Numbered from the stretch's first letter, positions 52,611-61,334 are shown. The stretch is 64,000 bases of DNA from an uncultured Collinsella sp. (GCA_900541875.1 UQLF01000006.1:36022-100021), one strand, 5' to 3'. Numbers and translations are program-made. The notes: generated by a model not told the origin, from the sequence alone.

Positions 52611-53086
52611 CTCCCTTAATATCGACACCACCAAAGCTATCCGGATTTCAAGCAAATGACATCCTATTTGTTCAACATTGTTGGAGATTTAGCTGCGCAA
52701 TGATGATTGCCTCCCATCCTAGGCTGGAATATCGTCTCCAAACCAGGCCCTGGCAGCGGTTTGCTCTGCAAAAGGTTGTGCAATGCGCTCGCCGGTAGAT
52801 CCTTCGTGTGGCCATACGCTACCAGACTCTTCCTTTTCATCGACAGGTTCCTTAAAGCGATGCCCCAACACTGTCGATGAGCGGAATGCGGCAAACTGCG
52901 CCCCCGCGTTCTCTATCGAGGTGCGTCGATCCTAGGTACGAGGGGTTCGCCCAGATCGAGACGACCTATTAAGGCATCTCTGTCCCTGTCGTCTCGATGA
53001 ACACCTTCGACCTGACTCATGCCTTACGCGATGTTCGGACAAACTCGGTTATAGCGATTTGCCTTCTCATTAAAAGGGACTGCAAG
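52611..53086. other. Gap with an inverted repeat before LPXTG copy 2
   Basis: Inverted repeat ATCGAGACGAC (52955-52965)/GTCGTCTCGAT (52988-52998). A 76-codon minus frame (52664-52894) has no ribosome binding site or recognisable domain. No supported gene. Confidence 0.5.
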
Positions 53087-54154
53087 ATGTTTACCGCCAT
53101 GGCCTGCCTATGCGTTTTGCTGGGCGGGCCTTCTTATGCCGCGGGCGCGGAGAGCCTCATCATCGCGGGCGCGACGTACTACGAGCCGGGCGTGTCGGGC
53201 CCCGGCTGGGCCTGGACCGATGCCGACCACCTGGAGCTCAACGGCTACGCGGGTGGGGCCATCGGCGCCGAAGGCGACCTGGTGCTGACGCTTGCCGGGC
53301 AAAACTCCGTGACGGAGTCGCATGCGCCCGATGCGGACATCACGCTGTGCGGCATGGAGGCGTGGGGCAACCTGACGCTTCGCGGCACCGGGACCCTGAC
53401 GGCGACGGGCTCGCAGTGCGGGATCCACGTCTCGCAGGCGCTTGTGGTGGACGGCTGCACCGTCGATGCCCGGGCAGACGGGGACGATATTACGGACGAG
53501 GCGGTCGCCGGCGTGATCGCAGGCGACATGGCCGTGCGCGGCGGCGGGCGCGTCGTCGCCGCGGGCGCCGGGTCCGGAGCGTGCGTGCGCGCCTACGGCG
53601 TGTATCTGCAGGATGCGGGCATTGGCGATGGCTCGGCCGGCTGTCGGCTTTCCGTCGACGCCTCGTGGCTTGATGCGGCCTGTGCCGACGGCGGCGTTGC
53701 GTGCACGGGCGGGTCGCTTGTGTCCGCGCGGTTTGTAGCACCTGCCGGAGGGACCTTTGATGCTGGAGGCGTGGTGTATGCCACCGGTGCGGAGGCACCG
53801 CATGTGGTGATTGAGCCCGATGCGGCCACGCCTCCGGCGGGGGAGACCGATGGGGTCGATGTTCCTGGCGGCAGGGCAGACGAACCTGATGGTAGTGCCG
53901 GTCCTGCTGCAGAGCAACCCGGTACGGGACCAACGACAGATCCCGCGGTGAAACCCGCAGCTACGTCGGCCAAGACAAGCACGACGACCAAGACGACGGT
54001 GACCAAGACCATGGTGTCTACGCCGTCCAAGCCCAAAGCCACCACCGCGACCGCAGCGACACTCCCCAAGACCGGCGACACCAACAAGATCGCCACTTCC
54101 GTGACGCTTTTCCTGCTTGGTACAGTGCTTCTGGGCATCGCACATCGTAGTTGA
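53087..54154 (+). CDS. LPXTG-anchored surface protein, copy 2
   Basis: 355 residues from ATG 53087 (AAAAGGGAC upstream; an in-frame ATG at 52997 would add 30 residues and a basic N-region). Signal-like MFTAMACLCVLLGGPSYAAGA, the same beta-rich body as copy 1, a Lys/Thr spacer (KTSTTTKTTVTKTMVSTPSK), LPKTGDT, a hydrophobic helix and a short basic end. About 500 nt from 53101 are almost identical to 50815 onward; the 3' halves diverge. Copy 2 keeps ESLIIAGA after the signal cleavage region. A recent duplication or gene conversion is likely. Confidence 0.87.
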   Translation: MFTAMACLCVLLGGPSYAAGAESLIIAGATYYEPGVSGPGWAWTDADHLELNGYAGGAIGAEGDLVLTLAGQNSVTESHAPDADITLCGMEAWGNLTLRGTGTLTATGSQCGIHVSQALVVDGCTVDARADGDDITDEAVAGVIAGDMAVRGGGRVVAAGAGSGACVRAYGVYLQDAGIGDGSAGCRLSVDASWLDAACADGGVACTGGSLVSARFVAPAGGTFDAGGVVYATGAEAPHVVIEPDAATPPAGETDGVDVPGGRADEPDGSAGPAAEQPGTGPTTDPAVKPAATSAKTSTTTKTTVTKTMVSTPSKPKATTATAATLPKTGDTNKIATSVTLFLLGTVLLGIAHRS

Positions 54155-54346
54155 GATAGCTGCCTTTTGGAAGAAAGGGATATCCACAAGGTATAACTAT
54201 TTGCTTGTTTGTCTATAGACACCCAATAATCGAAGGCAAGGACCATACGGACGCAACCATGGGCTGAACCGTAACGAAGCGACCCAGGCCCACATGAGTG
54301 AGGCAAGCATTCAATAATGACGCAAGTCGGACTGAAAGCAACGAAA

Positions 54347-54378
54347 GGGCACCGGGGTCTATCTCGACCCCGGTGCCC
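54347..54378. repeat. Perfect hairpin in the 54155-54494 gap
   Basis: GGGCACCGGGGTC (54347-54359) pairs with GACCCCGGTGCCC (54366-54378) over a 6-nt loop. No T-run. The rest of the gap shows no gene; it lies between two convergent genes. Confidence 0.7.
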
Positions 54379-54494
54379 AAGCGAAAGATCATCAGAGTTG
54401 CCTCGCAAAATACGGCGGTGTTAAAGCGGGCAAATACCAAACCGGACCCATTTGCGAGCTGTAAAGGCTGGTTCCTTTGCAACAACCGGATTGT

Positions 54495-55649
54495 CTATAA
54501 GCAAAAGTCTGGTGTTTCGGAGATGTTGTACCGTACGCCAAAACTGTCGATCTCCTGTTTTAATATATCCCACTCAATTTCTATAAGCAGCCGAATAACA
54601 TCGTTAATTGTCACAATTCCTCGAATCCCCTTGCTCCTCATCCGCAGGAGTTCGTAAATCAATTGAACAGAAATCGTTGCTGTATACGGTTCACCGCTTC
54701 TATCAAGATTTAATGCTCTTGCAGCATCAATGATCGCAGTGCCAAATAGAAGCTCAGGGCAAATCCCTTCAGCAGGGTTTTCAATATTGATATTTACCTT
54801 ATCTCCGCAAAGCTCAATTTCTGTTTCTCCAGCTCTGCTTTGTTTGAGAAAGGGTTCCGTTTTACCTAGACCTAAATATTCCGTTCTTTTAAGACGCTGC
54901 CTGCGACAGCTCTCCTTAAACATATTATTACGGCAATCTATGATGGCGGCATTCGCAATCTGGTCAGTCAGGCATGGATAAAAACCTATTAGGATCCAAT
55001 CGACCTCACATGATGCCCTGAAAAGGAGATCGTAAATTTCCGCATAAAGTGGGCATTGTCCACTGTCAAGGCGGACTACCCTTCTTCCATCGTGAATAAA
55101 TAATCCCTGAAAATCTGAATGGACTTCAATTAAATAGCCCAATTCTATGCGACCATCATCACCGCTAATTTCAGTAAGGTGATTGCGGTATTTAGGTAAT
55201 TTGCTAGCATGGCCTGTTTTTCCACCAAACAATCGGGCATCTAGAGAGCGCGTCAAATCATCGCAACATGCACAGCTTTGATGATATTTGGCCAATGAGA
55301 CATAGTTTGCGACAATGCTTGCCATTTCCTCAGTCGACACATCGTTGACTTTAAGCCTGGGCACCAGCTTTTCATACTCAGCTTTCATCGCCGATGTGAG
55401 CTCAGCAGATTTTGATTGAGCGTTTCGACCATGTTTGATGTTATGGTCGATTCTAAAATGCTCCAAGCCTACAATGGATCCATTTTCGCGGGCTATAACA
55501 ATATCTGGGCACTCGCTGTCTGCGTTAATAGATCCACTCACCTTCAAGGCAGCCTTCTTCTTGTAGCCACCCGAGGCCATCGATAGCTCAAGAACATCGT
55601 TGAACACTTGCTCTTCGTGCGCGTTCTGGTCGCTTTTGTTCTTGCTCAT
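54495..55649 (-). CDS. Unknown protein, possible nuclease-like N-terminal fold
   Basis: 384 residues, not recognised. ECPDIVIARENGSIVGLEHFRID near 47-69 has the spacing of a PD-(D/E)xK nuclease half-site (PD ... E.F), but the expected Lys is absent. HQSCACCDDLTRSL near 123 is Cys-rich. The C-terminal half is mixed alpha/beta. GGATCCGGCATGAG context gives a GGAG-like site upstream. Convergent with LPXTG copy 2 and AT-rich, so it belongs to the accessory island. A restriction-type or defence role is a guess from context. Confidence 0.65.
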   Translation of the reverse strand: MSKNKSDQNAHEEQVFNDVLELSMASGGYKKKAALKVSGSINADSECPDIVIARENGSIVGLEHFRIDHNIKHGRNAQSKSAELTSAMKAEYEKLVPRLKVNDVSTEEMASIVANYVSLAKYHQSCACCDDLTRSLDARLFGGKTGHASKLPKYRNHLTEISGDDGRIELGYLIEVHSDFQGLFIHDGRRVVRLDSGQCPLYAEIYDLLFRASCEVDWILIGFYPCLTDQIANAAIIDCRNNMFKESCRRQRLKRTEYLGLGKTEPFLKQSRAGETEIELCGDKVNINIENPAEGICPELLFGTAIIDAARALNLDRSGEPYTATISVQLIYELLRMRSKGIRGIVTINDVIRLLIEIEWDILKQEIDSFGVRYNISETPDFCL

Positions 55650-55803
55650 GCCGGATCCTCCGCCCTTATAAGTGAAACATAATTCAACTCGCGCTCTTAT
55701 AGAAGGTGCGAGGCCCTCGCCACAAGTGAATGAATGACGAGGGCAAACAGGGTTAAGGTATGACCTCCGTGTTACCTTTCAGCCCTACCCAAATTCAAAT
55801 TAA

Positions 55804-56145
55804 TTATGCTGCTTTATCAATTTGAATAGCGGGGATCCTCGATTTCTTTCTTCCTAAGCTTGTGCTGGTTCCAAAGTCGGTCTGGCCCCTTTTAGATGCA
55901 ACTTTGTATTTCTCAATCTGAGTTCTATAGCCTTCAATTAGCTCCAATAAAGACTCATCGAGAAACAGCAACATTTCGGTTCCGTCATATCCCTCAGCGG
56001 TATCATCCACGAACTTACATTCTGTTCTCGGCATATCGAAGGTGCGCTTACGGAGAAGGTTCTCAAGTATTTCTAGGCGGCGAACCAAAACGCCTGCATC
56101 ATCTATAACATCCAGCCAACTGGACCCGTCCTTGCAAAACAACAT
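55804..56145 (-). CDS. Unknown small protein
   Basis: 113 residues, not recognised. Hydrophilic, with a helical middle (VLVRRLEILENLLRKRTF, then SLLELIEGYRTQIEKYKV) and a basic C-terminus. AAAGGGACGAA lies before the ATG. It is divergent from the RloA-like gene and upstream of the 384-residue gene on the same strand, 155 bp apart. Confidence 0.6.
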   Translation of the reverse strand: MLFCKDGSSWLDVIDDAGVLVRRLEILENLLRKRTFDMPRTECKFVDDTAEGYDGTEMLLFLDESLLELIEGYRTQIEKYKVASKRGQTDFGTSTSLGRKKSRIPAIQIDKAA

Positions 56146-56410
56146 TTCGTCCCTTTCGTTTTACAGCTCTGATGGACAAACGAAATCTATAACCGCGTGC
56201 GGATATCATTGATAATTGTTCTTGAAAGCAATGTTGAAAATCAGTTTCAGACTTTTTGTTGTATGGACTTGCTGGGCGCTTTAGCTTATATCTCAATTTA
56301 GAGTAGATATTTGTTCGAAACTAACAAATAATGGTTTTAAAACAATATAATTATCCCTGTTATTAAAGAATGTCTGCGGTGAATCAACTTTTTTGAAAAG
56401 GATTCTGAAG

Positions 56411-57706
56411 ATGATCCTCAATTTTTCTTTTAAGAACTTTCAGAGCTTTCGAGATGCTCAACAGTTCTCGTTTGAACCGATTTCGAGCAAAAAGGAACTT
56501 GGGCCCGTGCGAGTGGCTGCGGTTTACGGCGCAAACGCGTCTGGCAAATCAAATTTCCTAAACGCTCTTAGCTTTGTCTCTTACTTTGTTCGTACAGGTT
56601 ATGCGGCAGGCGATGCGAAGTCTCAAATACCCATCGTCCCCTTTTTACTTGACTCGGAATCGCGATCAAATGACGCAGAATTCTCGATAGATTTTATCGC
56701 CAGCAATTTGAAGTATGAGTTTTCATTTGGTGTAAACAAAAATGAGGTTACTTATGAGAACCTCACCGTATACCGATCGAAACAGCCGTCCCTCCTCTAT
56801 GACCGCACTTCGGTAAACGGGAAACAGTCGATTAAATTTGGTAGCACGTTTACAGGCGCCAAAAAACAACTTTGGGATATCACGCGCAATAATTCTCTGT
56901 TCTTATCTGCCGCCGCGGCGGCTGGTAGTGATGTAATTCAACCCGCATTCGCAGCTCTTGCCAATGACATCAATCTCTATGATGCAACGCATTATCTAGC
57001 AGAACTCGCCACCATAAAAAAGCTGTTTATCAACGATGACGCACGAGCTCAGATGCTATCTCAGCTCATTAAATATGCTGACATTGGAATTGACGGCATG
57101 GATGTCCGCCAATCGGAAGGCGTCATTGGCTTAAAAGACTCACTCATTGGACTCGAAGAGATTCCGGAAGTGGCACGTAATAAAATTGCAGAAGACTTTA
57201 AATGGTCGTTCGCTTATGACCTGTTCTTCCACCACAAAGGCTCGGGAGATGGCTTTTGGCTGGACTCCGCCCATGAATCGGAGGGTACAAAAGCTGCGCT
57301 AGCGTTTTTCTCGGTAGCCTTGCGTTCTTTAAGCAGTGGGGCCACAACGGTAATTGACGAGCTTGATTCGAGCCTTCATCCCACGCTGTTGCGCGACTTT
57401 GTCTCACTGTTTGCCGATCCCAGCACTAATCCAAGGGGTGCGCAGCTGATCTTCTCAACTCATGATGTCACCTTGATGACGCGCACGAGTCCCATGGAAG
57501 AGGTGCTTGAACGAGATCAGGTTTGGTTTGTAGAAAAGGACTCTGAAGGTGCTTCGCAATTGATTGCTGCTATGGAATATTCCCCTCGCGCAAATGAGAA
57601 TCTGGGGCGCAATTATATGAACGGAGTCTACGTGCCGCTGCCCAACCCAAGTTTTCATCAACTTGTAGCCCAACTCATGAAGGAAGGCGCTGACATAGAT
57701 GGCTAA
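56411..57706 (+). CDS. RloA/AbiLi-like AAA-15 ATPase
   Basis: 431 residues. LNFSFKNFQSFRDAQQFSFE near the N-terminus and AAVYGANASGKSNFLNAL near 35-52 (Walker A) are of the AAA_15/RecF-like kind. SEGTKAALAFFSVAL is the ABC-type signature region, VIDELDSSLHPTLL near 316 is Walker B, and LIFSTHDVTLM carries the switch His. It pairs with the RloB gene, which it overlaps by 8 bp. ATPase-RloB pairs include AbiL of lactococci and the Rlo genes of Campylobacter. Start 56411 is chosen over a TTG at 56393 without a site. Confidence 0.86.
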   Translation: MILNFSFKNFQSFRDAQQFSFEPISSKKELGPVRVAAVYGANASGKSNFLNALSFVSYFVRTGYAAGDAKSQIPIVPFLLDSESRSNDAEFSIDFIASNLKYEFSFGVNKNEVTYENLTVYRSKQPSLLYDRTSVNGKQSIKFGSTFTGAKKQLWDITRNNSLFLSAAAAAGSDVIQPAFAALANDINLYDATHYLAELATIKKLFINDDARAQMLSQLIKYADIGIDGMDVRQSEGVIGLKDSLIGLEEIPEVARNKIAEDFKWSFAYDLFFHHKGSGDGFWLDSAHESEGTKAALAFFSVALRSLSSGATTVIDELDSSLHPTLLRDFVSLFADPSTNPRGAQLIFSTHDVTLMTRTSPMEEVLERDQVWFVEKDSEGASQLIAAMEYSPRANENLGRNYMNGVYVPLPNPSFHQLVAQLMKEGADIDG

Positions 57707-58376
57707 AACAGAAAAGAGGGGGCTTGCTCGCGGCCGCAAAAAGCAGACAAGAGCCAAGCGAAAGCGCCACCTAATTGTGTCCAATGGAAAGGTGACCGAA
57801 ACCGAATATTTTAACTTCCTTATTACTGAAATGGACGTTCGCGGAAGCGTGCTGTATCGGCATATTGACGGAGACCCTTTGAAGGTGGCCAAGCAGCTTT
57901 CGCGAGAGCTCGATTCAGATAAAAAGGCCGTTAAAGCAGGCGAAATCGAAGCATTGAGTTCCGCATGGATCGTGGTCGATTCAGATGAGTTCAGAAACCT
58001 AGCCGCAGCAGAACGAGAAGCAAAGACAAAAGGAGTTAGGCTCGCGATCTCCAATCCATGCTTTGAAGTATGGCTTATCGATCATGTCTCACCATGCCCG
58101 GAAACTTTTGCATCGACGCCACAATGTGAGAAAAGAGCGCGCGACCTTGGCGTTCTAAAATCCACTGACCCCAACAGGTCCTCCGCGTCAAAGTTCAAGT
58201 CGGTAAATCTCGAAATGATTGACGGCAACAAGGCCCAGGCTTTGACCAATGCCGCAAAGCACAATACGGATAATAAACGTCGTGCAAGAGAAATGAATCC
58301 AGACAACGTTGTCGCCTATCAAGTATGGACAGATTTGCCTGATCTTGTAGATGACGTATTTGGATCGGGTAGCTAG
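57699..58376 (+). CDS. rloB: RloB-family protein
   Basis: 225 residues. A basic N-terminus (RGRKKQTRAKRKRHLIVSNGK) leads into VTETEYFNFLI with the conserved TE.EYF. WIVVDSDEF near 87 is the acidic DxD block and AISNPCFEVWLIDH near 112 the NP.FE.W block of RloB. The fold is TOPRIM-like, suggesting a nuclease effector controlled by the ATPase. Overlaps the ATPase gene by 8 bp, so both are made together. Confidence 0.87.
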   Translation: MAKTEKRGLARGRKKQTRAKRKRHLIVSNGKVTETEYFNFLITEMDVRGSVLYRHIDGDPLKVAKQLSRELDSDKKAVKAGEIEALSSAWIVVDSDEFRNLAAAEREAKTKGVRLAISNPCFEVWLIDHVSPCPETFASTPQCEKRARDLGVLKSTDPNRSSASKFKSVNLEMIDGNKAQALTNAAKHNTDNKRRAREMNPDNVVAYQVWTDLPDLVDDVFGSGS

Positions 58377-58436
58377 TGCGATTCATCCCGCGTTAGGGAC
58401 AGGCTTTTAGCTCAAAAAGTTGTAAACGAGGTAGCA

Positions 58437-58715
58437 ATGCTTTGGAGCTATGTTCAGCTAGATGACGGCACTCAGTTTGCCTACTCAGAGACAAGAGATG
58501 ACGGGACCGTTCGCGTAGCCGTCGAGCGCCCGGTTGACTTTGGCTTTAATCATGAGGAATGCTTCTTGCCTACGGTCAAATGGTTCAACGTCGAAGGATT
58601 TACTGCTGATGACCTCAATTTCTTGACAGAATTTGTCAGATCAAACGCCCCGTTTATCTTCGAGCTCGCCGACCGCCAAAAAGCCGGACCGGCGGTTTCG
58701 GCGCTGGCCCCCTGA
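58437..58715 (+). CDS. Small unknown protein upstream of mntA
   Basis: 92 residues, function unknown. MLWSYVQLDDGTQFAYSETR resembles the N-terminus of the small gene at 60592 (MLWGNVQQDNGADCVAQED), also placed upstream of a toxin-type gene. It ends with FEADDLN-like helices and a short C-terminus. GAGGT lies 7 nt upstream. 28 bp separate it from mntA. Confidence 0.6.
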   Translation: MLWSYVQLDDGTQFAYSETRDDGTVRVAVERPVDFGFNHEECFLPTVKWFNVEGFTADDLNFLTEFVRSNAPFIFELADRQKAGPAVSALAP

Positions 58716-58743
58716 CGCTCTACTGTTGAACGGAAAATATCCC

Positions 58744-59043
58744 ATGATTTCGCCTTCCGACATATCCACCGTCGCCTCCCGCGTGCTGGCTCAATACGAC
58801 GTCAGCGAAGCCTATTTATTTGGCTCGTTTGCCCGAGGCGAGCAAACGCCCGATAGCGATATTGACTTGCGCCTAGTCTGCGGCGACACCATGACGTTCG
58901 GCACGCTTTATGAACTCTCCCATGAGCTCGAGAAGGAACTTGGTCGAAAGGTTGATATCGTCACCAACCCACCAGAGCACATGCGCCCGGCCTTCCGCAA
59001 AAGCATCGAGCAAGATGAGGTGCTTGTCTATGAAGCTCTGTAA
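58744..59043 (+). CDS. mntA: MntA-type minimal nucleotidyltransferase antitoxin
   Basis: 99 residues. YLFGSFARGEQTPDSDIDLRLV near 21-42 is the GSxxRG...SDxDL motif of minimal nucleotidyltransferases. KVDIVTNPPEHM near 75 supplies the third acidic residue. MntA proteins AMPylate and silence HepT (HEPN) toxins. The expected HepT gene begins at 59030 but breaks off after about 15 recognisable residues, so this antitoxin appears to be an orphan. Confidence 0.85.
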   Translation: MISPSDISTVASRVLAQYDVSEAYLFGSFARGEQTPDSDIDLRLVCGDTMTFGTLYELSHELEKELGRKVDIVTNPPEHMRPAFRKSIEQDEVLVYEAL

Positions 59044-59137
59044 GCAGGACGAAGCGTTAGTGTGCTCCGGCGTGATCAGCAAGTCTGAATTTTGTCGCAT
59101 ACTTCCGGACTCGGCGAGCCTTAGAAGCCAGTATTGA
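59030..59137 (+). pseudogene. hepT: HepT remnant
   Basis: 35-codon frame from an ATG inside the mntA end, starting MKLCKQDEALVCSGVISKSE. The start position and the first residues resemble HepT partners of MntA. No HEPN Rx4H motif follows; the remainder appears deleted. Confidence 0.45.
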
Positions 59138-59176
59138 ACTCAAACTCGGTTCCAGACACCCTCTTGCTATTTGAAT

Positions 59177-59229
59177 ACAGGTATCGCTCTAGCGATAGTA
59201 TGTTACACTATCGCTAGAGCGATACCTGT
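59177..59229. promoter_or_regulatory. Double-palindrome operator of the DUF3990-XRE operon
   Basis: Perfect 23-bp inverted repeat (59177-59199 and 59207-59229). Each arm is itself a palindrome: TATCGCTCTAGCGATA in the left arm and TATCGCTAGAGCGATA in the right. It ends just before the AGGAGA ribosome binding site. This is the pattern of two dimer sites for an autoregulatory XRE protein. Confidence 0.8.
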
Positions 59230-59241
59230 TAGGAGACTCGC

Positions 59242-59910
59242 GTGGAACTGTGGCATGGTTCTCAGAAAATCATTGAGACTCCCCAGCTTGGCCTGGGGAA
59301 AATCCATAACGACTATGGACAGGGATTCTATTGCACAGAGAGCCTCGACCTTGCAAGGGAATGGGCATGCTCGCGAGATGCCGATGGCTTTGCGAATCGC
59401 TATGAACTCGATATAGCCGATCTCAAAGTTCTCGACTTGCTATCGCCGCAATATTGCGTCCTGCATTGGATAGCGTTGCTCGTTGAGCATCGTTCTTTTC
59501 GCAAAGATACCGCCATTGCCGCGGGGGCGTGCGAATATCTCCATGATCACTTTCTACCTCAGACGAGCACTTGCGACGTAATAAGGGGGTGGCGTGCGGA
59601 CAACTCGTACTTTAGCTATGCCAGAGCTTTTGTAAACAATACGATCACCGTCGATCAGCTTGGACGATCTATGAGGCTCGGTAACCTGGGGGAGCAGATT
59701 GTGCTCAAAAGCGAGCGTGCGTTTAAGAGCATTCGTTTTGCTGGATTTGAACGTGCGCAGCAAGCTCTGTATGGTCCATTGGCCAAGGAACGAGATGAAG
59801 CGGCAAGGGCGCAGTATCGGGAGCTCCTTGCCGAAAATCCATTTGAGGGAATCCGTATCGTCGATATCATTCGAGAGGAGATGACGGGCGATGACCCACG
59901 CCTACAGTGA
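59242..59910 (+). CDS. DUF3990 family toxin-like protein (ADP-ribosyltransferase-like)
   Basis: 222 residues, GTG start with AGGAGA 5 nt upstream. MELWHGSQKIIETPQLGLG, NDYGQGFYCTESLDLAREWA near 24-43 and the later FVNNTITVDQLG are DUF3990 features. The H-G-S / G-x-GFY-x-T pattern is that of ADP-ribosyltransferase folds. The next gene, overlapping by 20 bp, encodes an XRE-type protein, so a toxin-antitoxin pair is likely with the toxin first. Confidence 0.85.
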   Translation: MELWHGSQKIIETPQLGLGKIHNDYGQGFYCTESLDLAREWACSRDADGFANRYELDIADLKVLDLLSPQYCVLHWIALLVEHRSFRKDTAIAAGACEYLHDHFLPQTSTCDVIRGWRADNSYFSYARAFVNNTITVDQLGRSMRLGNLGEQIVLKSERAFKSIRFAGFERAQQALYGPLAKERDEAARAQYRELLAENPFEGIRIVDIIREEMTGDDPRLQ

Positions 59911-60580
59911 GATGTATCTCGAGGATGCCATGAGAACGCTGGGCGAGGCGGTCGATTTTGCTCTATGTGACCAAGGGCTGACTCCAGCCGAGTTGACGGC
60001 GATCCTGTCGAACGCTCTTGAGATGAAACAGTTTGAGCGCGGTATGCCTCGCGTCGTCTGCGGCATGGCGGGCGACGAGCTCGCGCGCGATATTATCGCC
60101 CATGCGGGACTGGCCCCTGTCGAATGCAGGGAGGCCTATCCGTTCAACCGTTCGCCTCAGTATTGGGCGGGCTGGGTTTTGGCCTATACGCAATGGATGA
60201 GCAGCTTGGGCTTTAATGAGCTACTCGAAGTCGCCCCGCTCGATTGGATCATCGGCTCGTACCATCCGCTTCACGAGGCTTCCGAAGACAAATTCGCCCA
60301 GATTGTCATTGATAAATGGAACAACGCCCAGGCAGACAAAAAGGGTCTCAAGGCGGCACGAAAGGCAGCCGGCCTAACGCAAAAACAGCTCGCCGCTCAA
60401 TCGGGGGTTAAACTTCGCGCTATACAGCTCTACGAACAGAGCCAGCTCGACCTACGCCGCGCCTCGGTCTCGTCGGCGTTGGCGCTCGCAAACACCCTAG
60501 ACTGCGCCATCGAAGACCTCGTCTGGCAGCCAGCTGCTCTGGAGTACGACTCACAGGCTATTCCGTCCGAAATGCTATAG
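59891..60580 (+). CDS. XRE-family partner of the DUF3990 protein
   Basis: 229 residues. An unidentified N-terminal region (1-~145, including QYWAGWVLAYTQWMSSLGF) is followed by an XRE helix-turn-helix at ~150-215: LKAARKAAGLTQKQLAAQSG, VKLRAIQLYEQSQLDLRRAS. It probably neutralises the toxin and represses the operon through the palindromes at 59177-59229. Start could also be ATG 59912, just past the toxin stop. Confidence 0.83.
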   Translation: MTHAYSEMYLEDAMRTLGEAVDFALCDQGLTPAELTAILSNALEMKQFERGMPRVVCGMAGDELARDIIAHAGLAPVECREAYPFNRSPQYWAGWVLAYTQWMSSLGFNELLEVAPLDWIIGSYHPLHEASEDKFAQIVIDKWNNAQADKKGLKAARKAAGLTQKQLAAQSGVKLRAIQLYEQSQLDLRRASVSSALALANTLDCAIEDLVWQPAALEYDSQAIPSEML

Positions 60581-60591
60581 AGGAGGCAAAC

Positions 60592-60777
60592 ATGCTTTGG
60601 GGCAATGTTCAACAAGATAACGGCGCTGATTGCGTTGCTCAAGAAGATCGTTCATCTGCGCACGAGGCAAAATCAGCATCCCCGATTTTGCTCGACGGCG
60701 TTACGTCAATCGGCGAAGCCGTTCGGCTGACCATTGTGGGCATGCCCAACGTGCTCAGGCTCTTGGAGAACTCATGA
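60592..60777 (+). CDS. Small upstream partner of the Doc-like toxin
   Basis: 61 residues. GGAGG precedes the ATG, and the stop overlaps the toxin start (ATGA), the layout of an antitoxin-toxin pair. The first ~20 residues echo the gene at 58437. The last ~30 (SIGEAVRLTIVGMPNVLRLLE) form a helix that could block a Fic/Doc active site, but it is not a recognisable Phd. It may be a rearranged gene. Confidence 0.55.
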   Translation: MLWGNVQQDNGADCVAQEDRSSAHEAKSASPILLDGVTSIGEAVRLTIVGMPNVLRLLENS

Positions 60778-61289
60778 CGGCGGCTACGCAGCGGAGCGCC
60801 CATCCGTTCGCGCCGCTCGTGTTCAATGATGCCGGTTCGCTCGAAGCTATGGCCGCGGCCGTAATGCGTCTGCACAGTACGCTGATGAAGGTCGGGCGTT
60901 GCTATACGACCGACGCCACAGGCGACCGGGCCGCACTCGAACTCGGACGCGTCGAGTCCGTGCTTGCGGGTGCATTCTGTACGATATTCGGCCAATCGCC
61001 GGCCGATCGCTTCGCAGACATCTTTGACCAGGCCACCTACGTGGCCGAGCATATGGTCAAGGACCACATCTTTGAGGACGGCAATAAACGTACCAGCCTT
61101 GTCTTTGCGTTGTCCGTCTTAAGGTTCGCTGGCACTCCGGTCGTACTGTCCGACAGCCCCGAGCCCAAAGACAACCAGTACTACGCCTGGATCCAGGACC
61201 TCGTTGCTGGACGCCGCACGAACAGCGAGCTCGCAGACGAGCTGCGCCGTGGCTGCGTTGTGGGCGCCAGTGGCGCGTCGCACGTATAG
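60774..61289 (+). CDS. Fic/Doc-family toxin
   Basis: 171 residues. YVAEHMVKDHIFEDGNKRTSLVFALSVL near 83-110 contains HIFEDGNKR, the HxFxDGNKR active-site loop of Doc-type enzymes that phosphorylate EF-Tu. Start 60774 overlaps the upstream small gene by 4 bp. An N-terminal helical part (SLEAMAAAVMRLHSTLM) precedes the Fic core. Toxin role follows from family and coupling. Confidence 0.87.
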   Translation: MTAATQRSAHPFAPLVFNDAGSLEAMAAAVMRLHSTLMKVGRCYTTDATGDRAALELGRVESVLAGAFCTIFGQSPADRFADIFDQATYVAEHMVKDHIFEDGNKRTSLVFALSVLRFAGTPVVLSDSPEPKDNQYYAWIQDLVAGRRTNSELADELRRGCVVGASGASHV

Positions 61290-61334
61290 AATCTAAGCAT
61301 TCGCACGCCGGCTTTTCGATGGATTGGACACCAC

